From: Verrucomicrobiota bacterium
GTDB lineage: Bacteria; Verrucomicrobiota; Verrucomicrobiia; Chthoniobacterales; UBA10450
Length of the DNA: 36,505 bases
Direction of reading: 5' to 3'
Assembly: GCA_003218415.1 (NCBI GenBank)
Contig: QHNK01000076.1
Span: forward strand, 1-36,505
Shown here: positions 15,777 to 23,251 of the stretch, in pieces
How the letters are laid out: each line of letters opens with the position of its first letter
Position numbering within the stretch: the first letter of the stretch is position 1
Made by a program: the position numbers and the translations under genes
Notes under the pieces: generated by a model
The model's input: the letters and a program-made list of their open reading frames with translations, nothing else
Databases searched by the model: none
What the model was told of the DNA's origin: nothing

Positions 15777-18566
15777 CTAATCTCCCTTCCTTGGCTCTAC
15801 GTGGTGTTCGTACAGCGCGTGAATCGCATCGCGCGCATCGAGATAATCCCGGCGAAACGTTTCGAAATCATCGTAGCCAAGGCGAACTGAAACTTTTCGC
15901 TGGTCATCCGGGTCGCGTGGAAGAGCCGAGACGGCTTTATTCTCGTAACGTCGCAATGCGGATTCGTACCGGCGCAGCAATCCGTAAGCTTGTTTGAGTT
16001 TCGCAGCTTCGGCATTGTTCAGGATTTCGCGTTCACGCAATCGATCGACTGCGCGCTCCCAGTTCGGTTCCGAGATGTTTTCGCGCATTTGCACTGCTTG
16101 CACGAGAAATTCCGCTTCGATCATGCCGCCGACCCCCGTCTTGAAATCAAGAAAATCTGATCCGCTGCCGCGTTCGCGCCGAATACGCTCAAGCATGTTG
16201 TCGATTTGCTCGAAAAGATCGGGGCGCCGGCTGGCTTTTCTCCAGTAATGTTGCGCCATCTGAATGAATCGAGCGCCCAACGGACCGGTGACCGGCCGCG
16301 CGCGAGTCAACGCGTGAATCTCCCAGAGCTGCGCCCGACTCTCATAATACGTTTGGTAAGTCTCGAGAGGACAAACCAGCGGGCCTTTTTCGCCTTCAGG
16401 GCGCAGCCGCGCATCGAGGACCCAAATGTTTCCTTCTGAAGTCGGTTGCGCCATGTTGACAACTAAATTTTGCGCGGCCCGAACCTCTTCGCCCGCCTTC
16501 ATCTCACTACTGTGCGCCCCGCCGACGAACAAAACATCGAGATCGGCGCCATAGCTGAGCTCGTGTCCGCCAAATTTTCCGAGAGCAATCACAGTCAACT
16601 GCTTTCCTGCGAGGCGGCGGATCGTAAATAGCAGGCACGCTTCCGCTAAATCAGAAACCTCAGATCCCAAGTTCTTCGAGGTTGCCGGCCTGCCAGAATC
16701 AAGGACATCGCGCAGCATCACGCGCAAGATTTGCCGCTGCCGGTACGCGCGAACGGGATCGAGGTGGAACACGCTCGCGCCTAGCGAATCGAGGCGCCGC
16801 AGGTGCTCCGCCATTGGTCTGGCGCCGGAGAAAGTTGGATCGCGCGTGATTTCTTCGAGCAGTTGCGGACGGCGAATCAACAAGTCGCCGGCGAACCGGC
16901 TGGCATCGAAAGTTTTGACCACCAACTCAAGCAATTTCGGGTTCGCAACGAGCAATTCGAAGAGCAAACTGCGCAGCCCGTAAGCTTCCACGAAGCGAAC
17001 GAATTGATTGAGAGTCGCGTCCGGGTCCGCTGCCTTCCCCAGCCAATCCAGCAAAGTCGGCTGCAGCTTCCGGGATATTTGTCGAGTCCGCGGCGCGACG
17101 TGGAAACTCCCCGGGCCACGTTCTAGATCTCCCAGTGCTTTTGCTGCGCGTTTTGGGTCATTGAAAATTTCCAGATTGATTTTGGTCAGGTCCGCAGGCG
17201 TTTCGCAGATGATCCGTTGAAAAATGGGACGGACGGAACCCATCCTCTCGTGCAGCGCCGCGGTGAAATCCTTAGCGGAGGAAAAGCGGAGACTGCGTGC
17301 GAGGCGGCCCAATGCATCCGTCTCTTCTGGAACGGTGTGGGTCTGCTGTTCGGCCTCGATTTGCAGACGATGCTCGACGCGGCGCAGAAATCGATAGGCG
17401 CCATCAAGAGCCAAAACTTCCTCGCGGGGGAGAAAATTCAATTCACGCAGCGCTCGTAACGCCTTGAGCATGCTCGGTTCCTGTAGGAACGGGTGCCGCG
17501 CTCCATTGATGAGTTGCAGTGCCTGGACGATGAATTCGATTTCGCGAATGCCGCCGACGCCAAGCTTGACGTCACGATGGAGGTTCTCCGGTCCAACTAC
17601 GTCGCGTTCGATGCGGCGCTTGATGTTGGCGATCTCCTCGAGGAGATCCGGTGTCGCGCTCTTCGGATAAATAAAAGGCTGATGTTGCCGCAGGAATTCA
17701 TATGCCAGCTCGCGACTGCCAGCGATGCCGCGCGCCTTGATTAGCGCGAGGCGCTCCCAGGTTTCGCCGAAGCCAGCATAGTAATTTTCCATGCTATCGA
17801 GCGACCGCGCGAGCGGGCCGGCCGAGCCTTCCGGGCGCAGGCGCAGATCGACCCGAAAAAGTGATCCCGCCGGATGCAGAGTCGAAAATGTCTCGAGGAT
17901 CCTTTTTGCCAGGCGGTTGAAGAACTCGTGATAGGAAATGTGCGGCGTGAGCTGGCCTTCCTCGCTGTACAGAAAAAGAAGATCGACATCCGAGCTGTGA
18001 TTCAGTTCACCGCCGCCGAGTTTTCCGAGCGCGAGAATGGCAAACTCCGCCGTGGGCGACCCGTGGCGTTGTCGCAGGTCGGTGTTCCAATGTTCGAATA
18101 CGCGACGGATGCAAATCTCCGCGATCTGTGAAAGCTCGCCGGTCGTCTCTTCAAGCGGCGCGACATTCGCAAGTTCGCGAAGCGCAACGCGCGTCATCTC
18201 GCGGCCTTTCCAGAAACGAAGCGCCGCGAAATCTTGCGTTGCCACAGAATCGCCCGCCAAAGCGTGCAACTCGCTGAGCATTTCAGCGTACCCGCGAGAG
18301 GCCAGACACACTTCAGGTTGGGAAAGCCACAGGAGCGCTTCGGGATTTTGCGTCAGTCGCGTCGCGCAAATGCTCGAGACTGCGAGAAGATGCAGCATCG
18401 CCAGTTCGCCCAGCGGGAATTGTTCGATGATACTGACCAGGGGCAACGCGTTTGCCGGCCATCGTTCGCTGAGCTGGATCAGAGTAGTTTCGACCTGCGA
18501 AGGGTTCAGCGATGCCGCCGCTTTCTCCCGAATCCAACGATTCCCGCCGTCCATCACGCAAAACAT
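15777..18566 (-). CDS. glnE: Glutamine synthetase adenylyltransferase / deadenylylase
   Basis: The protein has about 929 residues, the usual size for GlnE. It holds two nucleotidyltransferase domains: the N-terminal one (around residues 180-200) shows GGGELNHSSDVDLLF and the C-terminal one (around 660-680) GGHELSYGADLDVLF. Each is followed by a helical GlnD-like domain. The enzyme attaches AMP to, or removes it from, glutamine synthetase in response to nitrogen status through PII. The ATG at 18566 is preferred because the frame further upstream overlaps the lipid-kinase gene. It lies 43 nt after that gene's stop on the same strand. Confidence 0.94.
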   Translation of the reverse strand: MFCVMDGGNRWIREKAAASLNPSQVETTLIQLSERWPANALPLVSIIEQFPLGELAMLHLLAVSSICATRLTQNPEALLWLSQPEVCLASRGYAEMLSELHALAGDSVATQDFAALRFWKGREMTRVALRELANVAPLEETTGELSQIAEICIRRVFEHWNTDLRQRHGSPTAEFAILALGKLGGGELNHSSDVDLLFLYSEEGQLTPHISYHEFFNRLAKRILETFSTLHPAGSLFRVDLRLRPEGSAGPLARSLDSMENYYAGFGETWERLALIKARGIAGSRELAYEFLRQHQPFIYPKSATPDLLEEIANIKRRIERDVVGPENLHRDVKLGVGGIREIEFIVQALQLINGARHPFLQEPSMLKALRALRELNFLPREEVLALDGAYRFLRRVEHRLQIEAEQQTHTVPEETDALGRLARSLRFSSAKDFTAALHERMGSVRPIFQRIICETPADLTKINLEIFNDPKRAAKALGDLERGPGSFHVAPRTRQISRKLQPTLLDWLGKAADPDATLNQFVRFVEAYGLRSLLFELLVANPKLLELVVKTFDASRFAGDLLIRRPQLLEEITRDPTFSGARPMAEHLRRLDSLGASVFHLDPVRAYRQRQILRVMLRDVLDSGRPATSKNLGSEVSDLAEACLLFTIRRLAGKQLTVIALGKFGGHELSYGADLDVLFVGGAHSSEMKAGEEVRAAQNLVVNMAQPTSEGNIWVLDARLRPEGEKGPLVCPLETYQTYYESRAQLWEIHALTRARPVTGPLGARFIQMAQHYWRKASRRPDLFEQIDNMLERIRRERGSGSDFLDFKTGVGGMIEAEFLVQAVQMRENISEPNWERAVDRLREREILNNAEAAKLKQAYGLLRRYESALRRYENKAVSALPRDPDDQRKVSVRLGYDDFETFRRDYLDARDAIHALYEHHVEPRKGD

Positions 18567-18609
18567 CACGCGATTTTGATGCAAAGACCAGTCAACGCGC
18601 AGCGCTGGC

Positions 18610-19485
18610 CTACGACGCCGGAAGAGGCGCCAGAACGTGAAGGGCTTTTTGCTGGATCTGGAATTCAACCGGACAGTTGCCAGCGAGCTCGCCGTCAAGC
18701 TCCAAGGGGACATCCTGCTCGCTCGTTATGCGCAGTCGGCGAGTCTGAAAATATTCAATTTCAGGAGCGCGGATTTCGGAGCTGAATATAACATCCTGGA
18801 GATACTTGATTATTTCGAGATAGCCGAGCCGTTTGAACACAACGACATCGAACAAACCATCATCGATAATGGCGCGCTTGAAAAATGGGAAAGGGCCGCC
18901 GTAAAGGCGCCCGTTTCCGATGAGAACAAACGATCCTTCCCCCACGGAGCCGCTCTCCGACTCAATATAAAGTTTCGGCGGTTGCCGCGCCGCAATCTGT
19001 GCTGCCGAGATTAGATAGCTTAGCGGACCGAAACTGCGCTTTGACGCGAGGCTGGTTTCTTTGACGACTTGTGCGTCGAGCCCAACGCCAGCAAGCTGCA
19101 CAAAACATTTTCCATTCGCGCTCGGTAGATCGACCAGACGCGTATTCTCCCCCTCGATGATTTCCCAGCAAAGCTGCAGATTGTGCAACGGCAGACCAAG
19201 CTCCATCGCGAAAACGTTCACTGTGCCCATGGGCAGAAGACCCAACGTCGTATTACTGCCGGCCAGCCCATTTGCCACGTGATTGACTGTTCCATCGCCG
19301 CCCGCTGCAACGACTCGTGCGAAGCCTTCCTCGACGGCGCGCCGGGCCAGCGCTTCCGCTTCGCCCGCATGCGACGTAATGCGGATGGGGCAACCGCGGG
19401 CGATCGATTCGACGCGCTCCTGCCAATCCCGAAGACTTTCGGGACTGCCCGCGGCTGGATTGAGAATGACAACTGTATCAGTCAC
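18610..19485 (-). CDS. Diacylglycerol-kinase-family lipid kinase
   Basis: This 291-residue protein has the DAGK catalytic domain: ILNPAAGS at 7-14, GGDGTVN at 62-68, and LLPMGTVNVFA, the nucleotide-binding GT motif. A C-terminal beta domain carries PLELDGEL. The family (YegS, DgkB, and the related ceramide and sphingosine kinases) phosphorylates diacylglycerol or similar lipids. Here it sits between the divergent AsmA-like gene and glnE. The start is GTG. A role with the sphingolipid-like genes about 4 kb away is conceivable, but nothing in the sequence shows it. Confidence 0.88.
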   Translation of the reverse strand: MTDTVVILNPAAGSPESLRDWQERVESIARGCPIRITSHAGEAEALARRAVEEGFARVVAAGGDGTVNHVANGLAGSNTTLGLLPMGTVNVFAMELGLPLHNLQLCWEIIEGENTRLVDLPSANGKCFVQLAGVGLDAQVVKETSLASKRSFGPLSYLISAAQIAARQPPKLYIESESGSVGEGSFVLIGNGRLYGGPFPFFKRAIIDDGLFDVVVFKRLGYLEIIKYLQDVIFSSEIRAPEIEYFQTRRLRITSEQDVPLELDGELAGNCPVEFQIQQKALHVLAPLPAS

Positions 19486-19548
19486 ACGGGGAAAGTAACG
19501 GAGGGCTTTGATCTTTTCTTCAAACTCGGGCTGCGTAACGTCTCAGGG

Positions 19549-21129
19549 GTGAAAAAATTGCGCCGGATCACGTTGATTGCTCTAGGGGTGGTGATCGGGC
19601 TTGGCGCGGTTCTCTTGATCGGCGTGAACTTGTATGTGCAATCGCAGGGCGCACAAGCAAAGATTCAACAAGAACTGAGCCGACGGCTCGGCACCCCGCT
19701 GGAAATTCGCAGCATGAGCGTGACTCCCTGGGGCGGACTAGAGCTGAGCGGCATTACAATTGCGCAGACTTCCTCAGCGGGCCCAAGGCATTTCCTCGAA
19801 GCAAAGACATTTCGGCTGCGCGTGCGTTTCCTCTCGCTTTTTTCGCGGCGACTGGTGATCAAGGAAGTCTCGCTCATCAATCCGAACGTCGTTTGGCCGC
19901 AGAACGCGGAAGGAAAATGGAGATTACCCAGCTCACAAGAAGTACAATTGCCTGTCGTTTCTGTGCAGCAGGCTGCACGTGTCTCCCAGCCGCAAGTACA
20001 AAGCGAATTTGTCCAAACAAACGCGGCTCCCGTGGTTACTGCCGCACCGGCTAATCCTCCCGCTGAATCTGAGGTCACCGTTAACAGTAAACCGCCGAGA
20101 GAGGAACCGAGACTGGCAGTGGCTCCGGAAGTTCGACGAGTCAGCATTAAGAATGGCAATTTCAGTTTTCTCGATCAGGCCGGCGCACTGCTCGCGAGCT
20201 TTCGTGGGGTGGATTTTCAGAGTCGTATTCGCAGCGCGCTGGCGCTTCGCGGCGACACTAAGGTGGGAAAAATTTCGTTGCGGGACCGCTTTTTTCTGGA
20301 ACAACTGCATTCACTGCTTCGCTACGAGCCTGACGTGTTGGAGCTTTCCAGGATTTCTGCGCGCGCCGCAAACGGCGAGATCAACGGCTATTTCGCCATG
20401 CAACCGGAAGCGGAGGATTCTCCGTTCACCACGAGCGTGAAGTTTCGCGATGTGCTGGCCGATCAGATTGTCGAAAACGCCGGCGGCCCCAAAGGAATGG
20501 TCAATGGCAAGTTGGAGGGGAGTTTTCAGGCTTCCGGGAAAACCGCCGACCCGAATGCCCTCATTGGCAGCGGCGAAATTTTCCTGCGTGATGGGCGAAT
20601 TCAACAATACAGCTTACTCGTGTTGCTCGGGCAGGTTCTCCAGATCGAAGAACTAAAGGAGCTTCATCTTGAGCAAGCGGAAGCAAAATATCATTTGAGC
20701 CCGGGCTTGGTCACGGTCGATGAACTGATTTTGCGTTCGCCAAATATTCGCCTCACTGCGTCCGGCACAGTCGCGTTTAATGGTAAATTGAAACTCGATT
20801 CTCAACTCGCGATCAACGACAGAATTCGTGGCCAGCTTTTCAAAGCGATTCGCGAGAATTTTCAGCCCATCAGTGAACCGGGCTATTCTGCCATCGACTT
20901 TCAGGTTGTCGGCACCGTTGATCGACCAAGTACAAATTTGGTGGAGCGGCTGGTCGGGCGCGATCTCAGCAGTATGCTCAACAGTTTGTTTGGCGGAAAA
21001 AGGGACCGATCAAAAAAGAAAAAGAAACAGATCGAAGAAGCCAAGCCCGCCGTACCATCGTCCGCTGCTTCGCCGGAGGAAGCGCTGCCTCAACCCACTG
21101 CGACGGCAACGCCGATCGCGTCGCCATGA
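19549..21129 (+). CDS. AsmA-family envelope protein
   Basis: This protein of about 526 residues has one N-terminal membrane anchor (LIALGVVIGLGAVLLIGVNL), then a long periplasmic part. The latter begins with the AsmA-like segment LSRRLGTPLEIRSMSVTPWGGLELSGI and ends with an AsmA C-terminal domain (about 280-470) in which LNGKLKLDSQ-type repeats occur. A Lys-rich stretch and a Pro/Ala/Thr tail close it. AsmA-like proteins are tied to outer-membrane assembly and phospholipid transport between membranes. The GTG at 19549 is chosen because it directly precedes the KKLRR-anchor. The open frame further upstream runs antisense through the lipid-kinase gene. The stop overlaps rsmD by 4 nt. Confidence 0.85.
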   Translation: MKKLRRITLIALGVVIGLGAVLLIGVNLYVQSQGAQAKIQQELSRRLGTPLEIRSMSVTPWGGLELSGITIAQTSSAGPRHFLEAKTFRLRVRFLSLFSRRLVIKEVSLINPNVVWPQNAEGKWRLPSSQEVQLPVVSVQQAARVSQPQVQSEFVQTNAAPVVTAAPANPPAESEVTVNSKPPREEPRLAVAPEVRRVSIKNGNFSFLDQAGALLASFRGVDFQSRIRSALALRGDTKVGKISLRDRFFLEQLHSLLRYEPDVLELSRISARAANGEINGYFAMQPEAEDSPFTTSVKFRDVLADQIVENAGGPKGMVNGKLEGSFQASGKTADPNALIGSGEIFLRDGRIQQYSLLVLLGQVLQIEELKELHLEQAEAKYHLSPGLVTVDELILRSPNIRLTASGTVAFNGKLKLDSQLAINDRIRGQLFKAIRENFQPISEPGYSAIDFQVVGTVDRPSTNLVERLVGRDLSSMLNSLFGGKRDRSKKKKKQIEEAKPAVPSSAASPEEALPQPTATATPIASP

Positions 21130-21731
21130 GGGTGATCGCCGGCAGCGCCGGCGGGATCCGCCTGGCCGTTCCCAAGCGCGGTGTGCGACCGACCATGGAT
21201 CGCGTCAAAGCTGCCATCTTTTCCAGCCTGGGCGACGCGGTCGCGGGCGCGCGCGTCCTCGATCTTTTCGCGGGAAGCGGCGCTCTTGGAATTGAAGCGC
21301 TCAGTCGGGGCGCGTCTTTCGCCATGTTTGTCGAGGAAGATCGGCAATCGGCCGAGATCATCGAGCGCAATCTGGCCAAGACCAAATTAAAGGGACGCGT
21401 TCGACAGCAGGACGTTTTCGATTTTCTCCGGCACATCTCCGGGGCGGAAACATTTCAGATCATTTTTGCCGATCCCCCCTATGAGAAGACAAAGCACGGC
21501 GATAGCTATACTGAGAAGCTTGTGACAAACGAAGTGTTGCCACGATTGCTGGACTCCAGCGGCGTTTTCGTTTTGGAGAAGCGACCGGCTGAGACTCTTT
21601 CTGAAATGCAACTCTGGCGCCTGGTTCGGCAGAAGACATACGGTACCACGGAGGTCTTGTTTCTCTCCGCAATCCGCAACCGGCAACTTGTCCGCCGTAG
21701 CCTTGGCGAAGGCAGATCCACAATCAAATGA
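21126..21731 (+). CDS. rsmD: 16S rRNA (guanine966-N2)-methyltransferase RsmD
   Basis: This 201-residue protein opens with MRVIAGSAGG and shows the SAM-binding stretch VLDLFAGSGALGIEALSRGA (about 44-63) and the catalytic DPPY at 116-119. It methylates G966 of 16S rRNA. It is coupled by an ATGA overlap to the AsmA-like gene before it and to waaA after it. The family normally ends near YGTTEVLFLS. The extra tail (about 18 residues, containing LVRRSLGEGRS) is encoded by a GTAG-headed repeat. Confidence 0.93.
   Translation: MRVIAGSAGGIRLAVPKRGVRPTMDRVKAAIFSSLGDAVAGARVLDLFAGSGALGIEALSRGASFAMFVEEDRQSAEIIERNLAKTKLKGRVRQQDVFDFLRHISGAETFQIIFADPPYEKTKHGDSYTEKLVTNEVLPRLLDSSGVFVLEKRPAETLSEMQLWRLVRQKTYGTTEVLFLSAIRNRQLVRRSLGEGRSTIK
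21691..21715 (+). repeat. GTAG-headed repeat forming the 3' end of rsmD
   Basis: TCCGCC (21691-21696) is followed by GTAG (21697-21700) and the small hairpin GCCTT-GGCG-AAGGC (21700-21713). The outer TCCGCC also partly pairs with GGCAGA. I recall this motif as a recurring intergenic repeat in related genomes. Here it is translated as the non-conserved RsmD tail. Confidence 0.5.
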
Positions 21732-23029
21732 TCCGCTTCATCTACAATCTGCTTTGGCCCCTTGGCCTGCTGTTCTTCTTACCGGGCTATTTCACGAAGA
21801 TGCTTCGTCGTGGCGGTTACCGGGAAAAATTCGGACAACGCCTGGGAATTTACGATCGTCGACTGCGCGCGCGCCTGTCGAAGCAAAGATCGACATGGCT
21901 GCACGCAGTGAGTGTGGGAGAAGTAAACGTCGCGCTGAAATTAGCCAACGCATTGCGCACGCACGAACCGGATTTGCACTGCGCTTTGACTACAACGACC
22001 ACGACCGGATTCGCCTTGGCGCGCAAAAACGCTCCGCTTTGGATCGAAGTAATGTACACGCCGTTAGATTACTGGCCTATTATGCGACGTGCGTTTTCTT
22101 TCATTCGTCCGGTGTGCATCGTTCTGGTTGAGGCGGAGATTTGGCCCAATCTCGCCGCCGAAGCGCACGCGCGTCGGATTCCGCTTGCGCTGGTCAACGC
22201 GCGGTTGTCCGCGCGCTCTGAGCGAAGATATCGGCAATTTCGATTCTTTATCGCGCCGACGTTCCGACTTCTCGATTTGGTTTGCGTACCAGAAAAAGAA
22301 GATGCCAAGCGCTGGGCGGCGCTCGGTGTTTCGCAAGATCGAATCCGTCTGACAGGCAGCATCAAGTACGATCCTGCCGGTCTTGACCAGGTAGCGGAAA
22401 TTCAAGAGACCGCCCATCCGGTGTCCTTGAATCATCTGGAGCCAGAGAGCCCCGTGCTCTTTGGCGGTAGTACGCATCGCGGTGAAGAAGAAGTTCTAGC
22501 CAACATTTTTCTGCGCTTGCGCCAGCAATTTCCGTCCTTGCGTCTGTTCATTGCGCCGCGTCACGTCGAGCGGCTGCGCGAAATCCGCGCGCAATTGGAT
22601 GCCTTGCGGTTGCAGGTGACGTTGGCGAGTGAAGCACTCGCTCATCGCGAACTCAATGTGGACTGCCTGCTCCTCGACACGACTGGTGAACTTCAACGCT
22701 GGTACGGTATCGCCACGGTTGTGTTCATTGGGAAAAGTATAACTGCGCACGGCGGGCAAAATCCTGTGGAACCAATTTTGGCTGGCAAACCTGTCGTGTT
22801 TGGACCGCACATGGAAAATTTCGCGACCCTCGCGAAAGCGCTTGTCTCAAAAAAGGGTGCGATCCAGGTGCGCGATATCGATTCGCTTGAACTGGCGATT
22901 GCCGAGCTGCTGCGCGACAGCGATGCTCGCCAGCGGCTCGTGCAAAGCGCGCATGAAGTTTTGAGCGAGCACCAGGGCGCCACCATGCGCGCCGCTATGC
23001 TGATTCACGAACTTCATCTGGGTCTGTAG
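21728..23029 (+). CDS. waaA: 3-deoxy-D-manno-octulosonic acid (Kdo) transferase
   Basis: This 433-residue protein is normal in length for WaaA/KdtA. It has an N-terminal membrane-associated helix (YNLLWPLGLLFFLPGY), then the first GT-B domain with WLHAVSVGEV and catalytic base Glu65, VEAEIWPN, and a C-terminal donor domain with FGGSTHRGEEE and GGQNPVEP. It adds Kdo to lipid A on the cytoplasmic face of the inner membrane, which indicates an LPS-bearing organism. It starts within the rsmD stop (ATGA). Its own TAG stop lies in the GTAG head of a palindromic element. Confidence 0.95.
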   Translation: MIRFIYNLLWPLGLLFFLPGYFTKMLRRGGYREKFGQRLGIYDRRLRARLSKQRSTWLHAVSVGEVNVALKLANALRTHEPDLHCALTTTTTTGFALARKNAPLWIEVMYTPLDYWPIMRRAFSFIRPVCIVLVEAEIWPNLAAEAHARRIPLALVNARLSARSERRYRQFRFFIAPTFRLLDLVCVPEKEDAKRWAALGVSQDRIRLTGSIKYDPAGLDQVAEIQETAHPVSLNHLEPESPVLFGGSTHRGEEEVLANIFLRLRQQFPSLRLFIAPRHVERLREIRAQLDALRLQVTLASEALAHRELNVDCLLLDTTGELQRWYGIATVVFIGKSITAHGGQNPVEPILAGKPVVFGPHMENFATLAKALVSKKGAIQVRDIDSLELAIAELLRDSDARQRLVQSAHEVLSEHQGATMRAAMLIHELHLGL

Positions 23030-23092
23030 CCACGGCGCTGCTCGTCACGTCGAAGCATTGCGAAGGCGGATGCGCCGTCTCAAGCGCGCTAC
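23026..23092. repeat. GTAG...CTAC palindromic element supplying the waaA stop codon
   Basis: GTAGC at 23026-23030 and GCTAC at 23088-23092 bracket 67 nt. ACGGCGC (23032-23038) pairs with GCGCCGT (23072-23078). The waaA stop TAG is part of the leading GTAG. This is the second such case in the window, after the K+ channel gene. Confidence 0.55.
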
Positions 23093-23126
23093 GTCCCAAA
23101 GTTCGAAAACAGTTCGGCAATTTGCC

Positions 23127-23155
23127 TTGCGTCCAAGAGCAGCAATTCCGATATT
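23127..23155 (+). promoter_or_regulatory. Candidate promoter for tRNA-Glu
   Basis: TTGCGT (23127-23132) and GATATT (23150-23155) are spaced 17 nt apart, each with a partial match to consensus. The tRNA begins 15 nt after the -10 box. If this is right, it may also drive the transporter gene that abuts the tRNA. Confidence 0.35.
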
Positions 23156-23169
23156 GCCCGCGCTTTTGT

Positions 23170-23242
23170 GACCCTATCGTCTAGAGGCCCAGGACACCGC
23201 CCTTTCACGGCGGTAACACGGGTTCGAATCCCGTTAGGGTCG
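23170..23242 (+). tRNA. tRNA-Glu (anticodon TTC)
   Basis: The acceptor arms GACCCTA (23170-23176) and TAGGGTC (23235-23241) pair perfectly. The anticodon stem CCGCC/GGCGG encloses the loop CTTTCAC with anticodon TTC. The T arm shows GGTTCGAATCC. The discriminator base is G, and CCA is not encoded. The length is 73 nt. The next gene starts about 10 nt downstream. Confidence 0.97.
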
Positions 23243-23251
23243 CACTGGTTG

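Noticed and set aside
23168-23251. An N-terminal extension of the MMPL protein that reads through the tRNA
   Set aside because: These bases form a complete tRNA-Glu. The translated extension has no protein-like character, and the membrane helix begins at 23252.
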